Assembly (NCBI GenBank): GCA_023807065.1
Contig: JAJJLU010000343.1
Coordinates: 22,864-86,863, forward strand
DNA from: Isotricha intestinalis
Taxonomy: Eukaryota > Ciliophora > Litostomatea > Vestibuliferida > Isotrichidae
Reading direction: 5' to 3'
DNA: 64,000 nucleotides
Of the stretch, positions 42,401 to 50,958 are shown piece after piece (position 1 is the first letter of the stretch; every line of letters begins with the position of its first letter). The position numbers were made by a program, and so were the translations under genes. The notes under the pieces are model-generated. The model made no database searches, was not told where the DNA came from, and saw only the letters and a program-made list of their open reading frames with translations.

Positions 42401-45119
42401 CATAACATCTTTTACAAGAAAAATGGCATTTTTTTAATATATTTGAATCTAAATAATATCCATCTATTAATGTTGAACAATTATTTATATTTTCAATTAA
42501 ATAATTTGAAGGTTTACAAGATAAACAATTTTGACTATTTAAATCTTGATTTGATGAACAAGTTTTACAATTACTATCACAAGGATAAAATATATTATTT
42601 GAAAGATAATATCCTTCATTAATATAATTATTATCAAAACAATTATAAGTTGAAAATAAAAAATAATAATTATCAATACATTCATCACAATTATGATTAA
42701 TTAAATTTCCTTCATTTGAACATGTTTTGCACGATGAATAACATTTATAAAATTTATCATCTTTTAAATAATAACCTTCATAATTTATATTTTTATCAAA
42801 GCAATTTTTAGTATTATTAACAAAAGCAAAATTATCTTGACAAACATCACAATTATGATTATTTACATTTCCTTCATTTGAACATTTTTTACAAGTAGGA
42901 TAACATTTATAGAATTTATTATCTTGAAAATAATAACCATTATTTATAATAGATAAATCATAACAATTAGTAGTATCATTTAAAAAATAATAATCACTAA
43001 TACAATTTTTACAATTCATAATATTATTTTCTTCATCATAAATATCATTACACCCATTACATTTATTATAACAAGAAAAAAAATAATAAACTTCTTCATT
43101 ATTATCATTAATTACATTCTTTAAAAATAAATCTTGATTTTCTCCTTCACTTAGAGTTAAACAATTAGAACTTCCATTAACTAAATAATAATCATTATTG
43201 CAAATAATACAATTATGAACATTATTAATATCATCATAACCATCATTACAAGTTTTACATCTTTCATAACATTTAAACATATAACTATCTTTAATATAAT
43301 ATCCATTATTTACTTCTGAAGGATATCTACAATTCCCAGTTCCTGCTTCTTTTATTGTTCCTTCTATACACGAAGAACAATAATTTATATTTGAATAACA
43401 TTTTTTACATGTTTCTTTACATCTTTTAAATATATTTCCTTCAAGTAAATAATATAATAATTCTAATGTTTTTAATATACAATTTGTTTCATCATCTTCT
43501 AAATATGCATAATTGCTTGAACATTTTTTATTTATACAATTTGTATTTGTTGAATTTTTCCCTTCTGAACATTCAGTACATGATTCATCACATATTTTAA
43601 ATTTATTTTCATTTTCATCTAAATACCAATTTGATTGTTTTTCTGATTCTAAAAAACATGAATTTGGTTCTTCTGGTGATAAATAATGATTGTTACTACA
43701 TGATAAACAATTATGAGAAATTGAGTCTTCTTTTTTTATACATGATGAACATGATTTATAACATGGGATTATATTTATTATTATACTTCCTTCTGATGTT
43801 GAATATGTTTCTTCATTATATATTTTATATTTAAGTTCTTCTGTTCCTATATTTGAAAATGATTTATATTTAAATTCTTTATCTGATGATATTAAATATT
43901 TTTTATCTATTTCTATTATTTCATTTTCATAATATAATTTACCAAAAGAAGATGAAGTTAATTGTGTTAATTTAACATAATATTTTGTATCTATATATTG
44001 AGTAAATAATTCTTCAAAATTAATATTATTTTCTCCATTAATCAAAAATTCCTTTTCTATTGATTCTGAATTTAAAAGAGGAGTTATCATAAGATGAGCA
44101 TAAATATTATTTTCACTTTCATAAGTTATAATAAAAATATTTGATAAAACACCCATTATTTGAAGAAAAGATTTATAACCTTCAGTTTCAATTTTAAAAG
44201 AATCAATTATTTCATTAGTATCATTTAATCTTGAACATTTAATAATATTATTATTTATACAACAACCAATTAATTCATTTCCTTCTGGTAATTCATCAAT
44301 ATAAAAATCTTTTATATCACTTGAACAACCTTCGATGAATTTCATCACATTATTAATATTTTTGAATTGAGGTTTATAAGGAGATTGTTTATTTGTATAA
44401 AAAAATATGTCAATATCATTATTAACATTAATAGAAGCAACAACATGATAAAAGTTAATAAATTTAGTAAATATATTAATTCCTTTAGTATCATTATGTT
44501 CATTAAATTCAAAATTATAATAAGTTTTATATAGAATAACATTAATAGTTATTCCATTAATTTTTTTATTCCCACAAACATAAACACAAAAAAAATAAGA
44601 ATCCTCATATTTTTCACAAAGAACCCATTCAACATAATCATCGCAAATAGTGTATAAATGAGATCCATAAGACATTTGATTAGGATTTTTAGAATATATT
44701 TTAATATTATTGTCTTCATTTAATACAATACAATAATATTCATCTCTCTGATAAGTATATAATACACTTAAAGCATTAATTCCAGTAAAATCAAAAAGTT
44801 TAAATGAATGATAATTACTTCCTCTAAATATTGCTAATTCTTTTGTCCAAACAAAACCATATGATTGAGTATTTAAATTTTCTGCATATGATATTAGTTT
44901 ATCATAGTTACATTGAAAGTGAGATTCTGTTTTTTTTTGAGAAATTACATCATATATTATTTTTTTGTTTGGAACGTATATTGTCACATTTGTTGAATTT
45001 TTACTAAATAATATTGGATAATGTGAATTTGTTGTTATTGTTATTGGAACTGTTATTTTATTATTTATTAAGGGTATTAATATTAGGAATATCAATTTAT
45101 TTTCAAAAGGAAATTTCAT
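39492..45119 (-). CDS. Giant Cys-rich repeat surface protein with C-terminal membrane spans
   Basis: 1875 residues. An N-terminal signal peptide (LIFLILIPLINN) precedes a beta-rich ectodomain to about residue 450. More than a dozen growth-factor-receptor/furin-type Cys repeats follow to about residue 1170. A typical unit of ~45-50 residues reads GYYLKDDKFYKCYSSCKTCS, then NHNCDECIDNYYFL, then NC. After a second folded region comes a span (MIGVFILTILSTIYYF, near 1420), a long charged low-complexity loop, and about five more spans. Near the end are DFISDLPKSVYS and FWYYCSAFCAVYQNSQKLW, which I recall from ciliate and other protist surface proteins. It is probably a plasma-membrane receptor, adhesion or pellicle protein. 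Ligand unknown. Confidence 0.75.
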   Translation of the reverse strand: MKFPFENKLIFLILIPLINNKITVPITITTNSHYPILFSKNSTNVTIYVPNKKIIYDVISQKKTESHFQCNYDKLISYAENLNTQSYGFVWTKELAIFRGSNYHSFKLFDFTGINALSVLYTYQRDEYYCIVLNEDNNIKIYSKNPNQMSYGSHLYTICDDYVEWVLCEKYEDSYFFCVYVCGNKKINGITINVILYKTYYNFEFNEHNDTKGINIFTKFINFYHVVASINVNNDIDIFFYTNKQSPYKPQFKNINNVMKFIEGCSSDIKDFYIDELPEGNELIGCCINNNIIKCSRLNDTNEIIDSFKIETEGYKSFLQIMGVLSNIFIITYESENNIYAHLMITPLLNSESIEKEFLINGENNINFEELFTQYIDTKYYVKLTQLTSSSFGKLYYENEIIEIDKKYLISSDKEFKYKSFSNIGTEELKYKIYNEETYSTSEGSIIINIIPCYKSCSSCIKKEDSISHNCLSCSNNHYLSPEEPNSCFLESEKQSNWYLDENENKFKICDESCTECSEGKNSTNTNCINKKCSSNYAYLEDDETNCILKTLELLYYLLEGNIFKRCKETCKKCYSNINYCSSCIEGTIKEAGTGNCRYPSEVNNGYYIKDSYMFKCYERCKTCNDGYDDINNVHNCIICNNDYYLVNGSSNCLTLSEGENQDLFLKNVINDNNEEVYYFFSCYNKCNGCNDIYDEENNIMNCKNCISDYYFLNDTTNCYDLSIINNGYYFQDNKFYKCYPTCKKCSNEGNVNNHNCDVCQDNFAFVNNTKNCFDKNINYEGYYLKDDKFYKCYSSCKTCSNEGNLINHNCDECIDNYYFLFSTYNCFDNNYINEGYYLSNNIFYPCDSNCKTCSSNQDLNSQNCLSCKPSNYLIENINNCSTLIDGYYLDSNILKKCHFSCKRCYGAPIENENIKLEDLKCEICIDNYYKIKDTNNCHDSSMTNLGYFLRDNYWDLCNEFCKECTYDNDNIECIKCMDNYYFKKGTKNCYNDETIEEGYFLNTITKLYEKCNEACESCYGKENLDCIKCNIGEGYYNVEGISESNCFNESTLPSHNYYLSNNKYYLCYEKCETCETSGIESYQNCNSCKNKSLILYKSNCIEKCPKALYKYNYECYKECPEGKYIYEYIKECVDECPKDTKILNNNCIINSIHSNDTDSIIDKIDDNIRLYTSSDSLIKGDDITIQVYEIHDTDIINIIAHEAKLSTIELNECYQYLKNYYHIPQNEDIIMLKVDKSIENSPVNQVFFYLYDFKGNKLDSSLCENINIEKPLINIDDLNLNLAEELYQKGIDIYKANNSFFNNLCHPFSSENGTDVTLKDRRADYYQNISFCEIDCTYDHIDYDNMNVICNCDPEENIESINNAKPLSFNNMKNAFTSNLFTWNFFVIKCYNLVFNWNIMKKNYGCWIMIGVFILTILSTIYYFRNGIRPIRNFLILFEPENNKIKYNMNDNNKDTEYNINTSKELNKSNPPKKSGLFQSSIVFTIDDSLDDNEDNKNNEVQENFNTELNEIINEDIEKKIDYNLTKKISCSNYDYDIGNDDIYIKRSLSNDFRKSKINYKTLNNNYSECESHCDSFKSYKKKRSKFVSNNKENILTLYNHHHRQSSISSTKYSTASLNKETAFHKYTDKEFRKSNIEKKEKNEKKTNYNNDFNDMKYDEAINKDLRSIIKIYWDYLQINQIIISTFIVESFLELRIIKIVLILFSIGLEFTLNAFFYTDDYISKAYSRNGVVDFISDLPKSVYSLIVSFFLSFCLGILSNSKSNLEKVLQKENNTEKYKELCKKILKNLKIKLFFFFTIVFLFELLFWYYCSAFCAVYQNSQKLWMLGTIESFIITLILPFGLCFIIAIFRYLSLKFKLKILFYICRFLDLFM

Positions 45120-46066
45120 TTTTTTTATATATTTTTGTTGTTGATTTTTATGAATTTAGTTTATTTTCTTTTATTTTTTAAAAAAATAATTTTTCCATAC
45201 AATCATAAAAATATAAAGAATTTTATAATTATATATCATAAATAGGAGAAAAAATATATACTTCTTATTAACTTTTTAATTGTAAACATTAAATAAAAAT
45301 TATTGAATAAATTAAATATTTATTTAAATCAAAATTTTCAAATGTTTTTTATTAAAACAAAATGAAAAGTATCAATTCCTTAAATTTTAATTTGATTAAT
45401 AACTTTTAATAAAATAAATGTAAAATATTTCATAAAATAATTGAAGAATAAAATAAATAAAAAAATATAAATTAAGAAAAAAAAAAGCCCTTCCTAGTTA
45501 AAAAATGTTTATTAAACTCAGAGAAATTATCAAAAGATATAATAAAAGAAATAGAAGCAATAAAAAAATTTATTGAAGTTAAAATTCTAAACAAATATAT
45601 AATGAAATAATTAAATGTTTAAATTCTAAAGTAATTTACAAAAATTATTCATAACTCGTGTTAGCAACCCAACATGAATTAGTTAAAGGTGGGGTAGTAA
45701 TATTCATTTTTTGAACAAGTTAATATATATAAATCTTAATATATTTAGTATTTGAATTTAGTTTTAATTCATTGGAATTATTTTTACGTTTTTTGTTAAA
45801 TTATTGTTTTTTTAAGAACATAATTTATTTTTTTTTTTTGAGATTGTATATTATGTTTTTATTATTATTTATTAATTTTATATTGTTTTATATTTCCTGA
45901 ATCAAGTTTAAAAACATTAATTTGATGTATAAATATCGTTTTTAAAAATTTTTATTTATTTATTAAGATTCCACAAAAATAAACAAATTCTAATAAAAAT
46001 ATTAACTTCATCCGTAATTAAAATAATTATATTAAAAATAAATTCCAAACAAAGAGTAAAAAAAAA
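45120..46066. other. Divergent intergenic region, 947 bp, with a GC-richer micro-ORF
   Basis: Between two start codons. The minus-strand interval 45645-45707 is ATG-to-TAA for 20 residues, starting MNITTPPLTNSCW, and is clearly richer in G and C than the spacers. On the plus strand, about 45485-45610 is a 41-codon coding-like frame without a start (KPFLVKKCLLNSEKLSKD...). Both could be relics. Nothing else is visible. Confidence 0.3.
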
Positions 46067-47275
46067 ATGAATTTTTCAAGAATTCCATTAAAAAATCAAA
46101 AAAACAAAGAAGAAGAAAATTCATTTAACATAGTTCGTCCAGGTCAAAGAAATAAAGGACAAGTGAATAAAGGAAATCCTTTTTTAATAAAAAACAAATC
46201 TTCAAAAAAGAATGAAAACAATGAAGAAGAAGATCAAAATTATAATAAATATAATGAAATGAACTTACCAAATGAGCCTTCAAAAAGAATAAAAGAAGAA
46301 AAAAATTCTCATTGTAAAATAACCTCATTAAAAATATCAAATATAAATTTATTTGATGAATTAATTAAAAATAATGAAGCAATAGATATTATTCTTCCTT
46401 TAGAAAATGATATAAGTTTTTTATGTTCAAATAAAAAAAATGAAATGTTAACTGAATTTTCATATAATCAAAATATAAATGATTTTGAAGCAACTTTTCA
46501 ATTTAAAGTTCAAGGAAAAATAATAAATATGAAATTAAGTAAAACTGAAAAAGGAAAAGTTTTTCTTTTAAATAAAAATGGATTATTATTATTATATAAT
46601 TTAAATAAAGTAAATGAACTTAATGAACCAATATTAGAATTTTCAATGAGAGATGTTACTTGTTTTTGTCCTTTATCTTTTCAAAAAAATACTTTAGTTA
46701 TTTCTGATTTTGATAATAATTTAAAATTAATTCAATATTCTCAAAATGAAATAAAAGTTATTTCTGAAAATAATTCTAAAAAATTTGGTGAATTTTCAGA
46801 AATGGAAAGTTTTGAAGATGATAATATTTTAAGTACTTTTAGTTGCTTTTATAATGATAAAGATATTTGCTTTAAAAAAAGCTTTTCTTTATTTTCTTTA
46901 GATGATTTGAAAAATATTTATTATAAAGAATATAACGGTGATTATGAAGAACAAATTATTAAATTAAATGAAAATATTATTGGAATTAGAGAAAGTAATC
47001 AAATTATTTTTTATACTCTTTTTAAAGGCATTTTTAAAAATATTACTTATTATAAAGTTAGTTCGAAATTAATTGATTGTAAACCTATTAATAATAATAT
47101 TTCATGTATTCTTAGTAATGATGGAATGTATATTTTTAATAATACTGAAGAAGATATTGTTGAAAAAAAAGAAATTTATGAAGAAAATTTAAACTTAAAA
47201 GAATTTTGTATTTTAAATGATACTAATTTCCTTTTAGTCAATAATAATGGTCAAATCTTTTTAACTCATTATTAA
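46067..47275 (+). CDS. Propeller-like protein, unknown
   Basis: 402 residues. A charged disordered N-terminus (to about 85) is followed by a run of short beta-strand pairs of about 40-50 residues each, such as KVFLLNKNGLLLLYNL, TLVISDFDNNLKLIQYSQ and ISCILSNDGMYIFNN. This is the texture of a degenerate WD40-type beta-propeller, but GH and WD dipeptides are missing. No membrane span. It would be a scaffold by analogy; function unknown. It is followed 154 bp later by the aspartyl-protease-like gene on the same strand. Confidence 0.5.
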   Translation: MNFSRIPLKNQKNKEEENSFNIVRPGQRNKGQVNKGNPFLIKNKSSKKNENNEEEDQNYNKYNEMNLPNEPSKRIKEEKNSHCKITSLKISNINLFDELIKNNEAIDIILPLENDISFLCSNKKNEMLTEFSYNQNINDFEATFQFKVQGKIINMKLSKTEKGKVFLLNKNGLLLLYNLNKVNELNEPILEFSMRDVTCFCPLSFQKNTLVISDFDNNLKLIQYSQNEIKVISENNSKKFGEFSEMESFEDDNILSTFSCFYNDKDICFKKSFSLFSLDDLKNIYYKEYNGDYEEQIIKLNENIIGIRESNQIIFYTLFKGIFKNITYYKVSSKLIDCKPINNNISCILSNDGMYIFNNTEEDIVEKKEIYEENLNLKEFCILNDTNFLLVNNNGQIFLTHY

Positions 47276-47429
47276 TGTTAAAATATTAAACTTTTAAATA
47301 ATTAAAAGAATAATAATATTTATTAAAAAACATATTTATCATTTTAAACAAACTCAATAATTATTTTATTATTTTTTTCAATAACCATTAAAATAAAAAA
47401 ATCAAAGAAAAAAAACCTTTATAAAAAAA

Positions 47430-48743
47430 ATGTATTTTCTCCTAATATTATTATTAATAATAAAACTAATAATTTCTCATATAACTCTTCCTTTTTTCCT
47501 TAATGAAATATCATTAAATAACTTAAACCACTCTTTAATAATGGAATCTTTATATAAGACAAATTCAATAATAAATATATCGTTAGGTTCTCCTGAACAA
47601 AATCTTCAATTGATTATAAAACATAGTATATTTGAATTAATAATTCCTTCTTCTCAATTAAAAACAAAAAAACCAATTAATAAATTTAATGAAAATGTTT
47701 CATTAACATATAATAAAAGTAAAAGAAGATTAAATCCAATAGAGGGAATAATTGAATCTTATGAATCTTCAGATGTATTTAATTTTAAAACAAAAAATTT
47801 GTCGAAAGTTGAAAATATAAATTTTTTATTAGTTACTAATCAAAGTGATAATTTTATAAACAATGGAATTTTCGGTTTAAAACCTTTTCCAATTACAAAA
47901 AAAATATCAAATATGAATATAATAAAACAATTAAAAGAAAAAAATATGATAAATAATTATGATTATTATATTCATTTTTTAAATGAAAAACAAGGAGAAA
48001 TGATTATTGGAATTTTACCACATGAAAATAATAATATTAAATATAATGTAAATGTAAATGATTATATTTTAATTCCTGTAATTAAAAATCATTTAAATGT
48101 ATATAAATTTTATCATGATAATATTTATTATGGAAATATAGAGGTTAAAAGTAAATTTGATAGTAAATTACCTAATGAATTAGAAATTGGAATTGGATTA
48201 ATTAGAGGTTCTAATTCTTATAAAAATATAATTGAAGAAAAATTTTTTAATATTAGTGATAAATGTTTTATAGGGAAATTTTTAGATAATTATGAATATG
48301 TTTTTTATTATTGTGATAAAAATGTAAATATAAAAAAATTCCAAGATTTAACTTTTATCTTCAAAGATTTTAAATTTAATTTAACTTTAACTTATAAAGA
48401 TTTATTTTTCGAATTTGGAGGTTATTATTATTTTTTAGTTTATTTTCATCAACAATATAATTCTGGATTTACTTTGGGAATTCCATTTTTTAAAAAATAT
48501 CTTGTTACTTTTAATCAAGATAAAAAAGTTATTGGGTTTTATAGATATTTAAATGACAAATCTTATTTTAATATTTCTTGGCCTTTAATTATTTGTATTA
48601 TTATTATATTAATTATGACTATTTATATTTTTGTTTTTAGGCCTAAAAATATAAAAAAAAAAAGAGCAAATGAATTAGATGATGATTTTGAATATCTTTC
48701 TAAAGATTATCATAAATTAAATAAAAATGAATTAGGTATTTAA
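47430..48743 (+). CDS. Membrane-anchored aspartyl-protease (A1) homologue lacking the catalytic motif
   Basis: 437 residues with a signal peptide (residues 1-18), a pepsin-like ectodomain, a C-terminal span (WPLIICIIIILIMTIYIFVF) and a short cytosolic tail: a BACE-like type I layout. The A1 framework is recognisable. NISLGSPEQNLQLII is the strand before the first active site, NGIFGLKP is the G-[IL]-x-G-L-G strand, and TLGIPFFKKYLVTFNQDKKV followed by IGF is the family C-terminus. Where pepsins have DTG/DSG, this protein has K64-H65-S66, followed by FELIIPSSQ. The second site also seems lost (IGIGLIRGSNSYKNII with no Asp). It is probably a pseudoprotease with a binding or chaperone-like role. 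Confidence 0.7.
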   Translation: MYFLLILLLIIKLIISHITLPFFLNEISLNNLNHSLIMESLYKTNSIINISLGSPEQNLQLIIKHSIFELIIPSSQLKTKKPINKFNENVSLTYNKSKRRLNPIEGIIESYESSDVFNFKTKNLSKVENINFLLVTNQSDNFINNGIFGLKPFPITKKISNMNIIKQLKEKNMINNYDYYIHFLNEKQGEMIIGILPHENNNIKYNVNVNDYILIPVIKNHLNVYKFYHDNIYYGNIEVKSKFDSKLPNELEIGIGLIRGSNSYKNIIEEKFFNISDKCFIGKFLDNYEYVFYYCDKNVNIKKFQDLTFIFKDFKFNLTLTYKDLFFEFGGYYYFLVYFHQQYNSGFTLGIPFFKKYLVTFNQDKKVIGFYRYLNDKSYFNISWPLIICIIIILIMTIYIFVFRPKNIKKKRANELDDDFEYLSKDYHKLNKNELGI

Positions 48744-48862
48744 TAATTATTTATATTACTTTATTAAAATTAAGTATATGTTTTGTTATTTAGATTAAAT
48801 AATAAGTTAATTATTTTTAATGTTAATTCTAAATATTTAAATATTAAACTTATTATATTTAA

Positions 48863-49426
48863 ATGTCAAAATTCATATTTGTATCATTTTTCTTTTTAAT
48901 AAATATAATTCAATCATCAACAGTAATATACACTCCAAGTGATATAATAGACAGTATAAAAAAGAAAATGAATATAAATAAAAAAAAAGATTTATATCCT
49001 TTAATTTTAGATATGAATAATTTAATGGATGCAATAGATTATGAAATTTTAGAAAAATTTCAAAAATTAATTTTAAAAAAATCAAAATTAAATACAATAA
49101 TAGTTTTCATATCAAATATTCAACAATTTCAAGGAGGAATCAATGCTTTTGCAGATTTATGCTTTTATGAATTACAAAAATTTATTGATTTAAATAAAGT
49201 AAATTTAGTTTTTACTTTGTTTTCTGTTGGTGATAGACAAATGGTTATAAAAACAACAAATAATATTATGAATGTTTTTCCTCCTCAATATGCTTATGAT
49301 TTATTAGAAAGAAGAAAAAATGCTTTACAAGGAAATCATTTCTTTTTAACTGCTTATGAATTATTAAAAGATATTTATAAAGATTTTACAAATTATAAAA
49401 AAACAGGAAAAATAAGTGATTTATAA
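48863..49426 (+). CDS. Small signal-peptide protein, TPM-domain-like, GKISDL tail
   Basis: 187 residues. The signal peptide FIFVSFFFLINIIQSS is followed by a compact alpha/beta domain. The alternating strands LNTIIVFISNIQQF, KVNLVFTLFSVGDRQMVIKT and a late helix (HFFLTAYELLKDIY) fit the TPM (TLP18.3/Psb32/MOLO-1) fold. That domain is known from thylakoid phosphatase-like and membrane-associated proteins. There is no second membrane segment, so it should be lumenal or secreted. The protein ends GKISDL, almost the same tail as the protein at 10401-10898. It lies 119 bp downstream of the pseudoprotease gene on the same strand. Confidence 0.55.
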   Translation: MSKFIFVSFFFLINIIQSSTVIYTPSDIIDSIKKKMNINKKKDLYPLILDMNNLMDAIDYEILEKFQKLILKKSKLNTIIVFISNIQQFQGGINAFADLCFYELQKFIDLNKVNLVFTLFSVGDRQMVIKTTNNIMNVFPPQYAYDLLERRKNALQGNHFFLTAYELLKDIYKDFTNYKKTGKISDL

Positions 49427-49600
49427 AAAATCATATCATTTAATAAATATAATAAATAAAAACTAAAAAACATAAATATCAAAAATTAATTAAAAAACTT
49501 AATAAAAATGTATAAAATAAAAAAAAATAAATCTAAAAAATAAATTTAAATAAAAATTCTTATTAAATTAAAATAAATAAAACTCTTAAAAATTAAAACC

Positions 49601-50509
49601 TTAATAGAAAATATCAACAGGATCATATTCTCCAGGATACCAATTAAACCTATGATTTTTATTTAAATTACTGACTTTTTCATAATCATCTTTTTCCATA
49701 ACAAAAGTAGTAGAATCTAAATTTTCTTTCATTCTTTCAGGTTTTCCAGTTCTAGGAATAGGAACAATACCTAAATTAATTAACCAATTTAAAACAATTT
49801 GACCTGGAGTTTTTTTATATTTTCCAGCTAATTCTTTAACTATTGGTTCTTCCAATAAATTTAATTTTTCTTTTTCCATATTAACATAAGCACCTCTACA
49901 AATAGGATTATAAGCAATAATTTTAATATTTTCACTATTACAATAATTTAATAATTCCTTTTGATATAAATAAGGATGGAATTCAACTTGATTAAAAACT
50001 GGTTTTATTTTACAAAAAGATAATAAATTATGTAATGATTGAACATTATAATTTGAAACTCCAATTGATTTAGTTAATCCTTTAACAACTAATTTTTCCA
50101 TTTCTTCCCACATAATATGCATTGGAACATTATGAGTTTTAATATTATTTTTTTCTTTTAAATAAAAAATAGGCCAATGATCTAAATATAAATCAACATA
50201 ATCTAATTTTAATTTTTTCAAAGATCTTCTTAAAGCTCCTTCAATATCATCTCTTTCATCAGTCCATAATTTTGTTACAACATATAATTCTTCTCTTTTA
50301 ACTATTTTTTCATCAAGAGCTTTTTTTATTCCTTCTCCTACTTCTTCTTCATCATCATATATACTTGCTGTGTCTATAAAACGAACTCCGTCTTTTATTG
50401 ATTGATATACTACTGATGCTATTACATTTTTTACAAAGTGAGTTCCTTCTCCTATTATTGGACATTGTATTCCATTGTTTAATGTATAATATTTTGGAAA
50501 AGATGCCAT
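49601..50509 (-). CDS. Aldo-keto reductase, NADPH-dependent
   Basis: 302 residues, close to the usual 310-320. The catalytic tetrad is complete: D46 (RFIDTASIY), Y51, K80 (VVTKLW) and H111 (LYLDHWP). Other signatures are SIGVSNYNVQSL, FNQVEFHPYLYQKELLNYC, IIAYNPICRG and, for NADP binding, VPIPRTGKPERMKENL. The enzyme reduces aldehydes, ketones or sugars in the cytosol; substrate is unknown. Codon use and A+T content match the neighbours, so recent transfer is not indicated. It contrasts with the degenerate relative at 7593-9857. Confidence 0.9.
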   Translation of the reverse strand: MASFPKYYTLNNGIQCPIIGEGTHFVKNVIASVVYQSIKDGVRFIDTASIYDDEEEVGEGIKKALDEKIVKREELYVVTKLWTDERDDIEGALRRSLKKLKLDYVDLYLDHWPIFYLKEKNNIKTHNVPMHIMWEEMEKLVVKGLTKSIGVSNYNVQSLHNLLSFCKIKPVFNQVEFHPYLYQKELLNYCNSENIKIIAYNPICRGAYVNMEKEKLNLLEEPIVKELAGKYKKTPGQIVLNWLINLGIVPIPRTGKPERMKENLDSTTFVMEKDDYEKVSNLNKNHRFNWYPGEYDPVDIFY

Positions 50510-50958
50510 TATTTTTTTTTATATATTTTTGGATCCTTTTAAAAGGGTATTTATTCAAATTCGGGGATGGTTAATTTATTTTTTTTTTTGTGATGTTTAT
50601 TTTTTTTTTGTAATTTATTTTTTTTTTTTTTCCAAAGTTTTTGAAAAGGTTTTTTTCTTTTTTCTTTTTTCTTTTTTCATTTTTTTTTTTTTGGATAATA
50701 TTTTAAATGATTAATATATTTAAAGGATTTTTTTAATTCTTGAGAATATCATATATGTACTATATAACTTGGTATAACATCTTTTGTTCATGAATTTTTT
50801 TTTAATAATTATTATAAATAAATAATTTAGATATCCAAAGTATATAAAATAAAAAAATAATAACTCAAAAAAAATATCATATTATAAAAAAATATATTAT
50901 AAGTCCTAAAATAAATTAAATAATACTTTATAATAAAATATTAAAAAAACATAAAAAA
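50510..50958. other. Divergent intergenic region, 449 bp, with polypyrimidine tract
   Basis: Between two start codons. Positions about 50578-50692 are nearly pure T on the plus strand. This stretch includes a 7-bp microsatellite, CTTTTTT, repeated with C at 50657, 50664, 50671 and 50678. The corresponding A tract lies just upstream of the reductase gene on its sense strand. The rest is A/T sequence. Confidence 0.5.
50657..50678. repeat. CTTTTTT microsatellite, three units
   Basis: C residues recur every seven bases at 50657, 50664, 50671 and 50678 within a T tract. It is probably slippage-generated and may vary between copies of the chromosome. Confidence 0.7.

Noticed and set aside
50558..50575. 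Internal telomere-like sequence (TTCGGGGATGG)
   Set aside because: A single GGGGAT with no repetition, hence chance.
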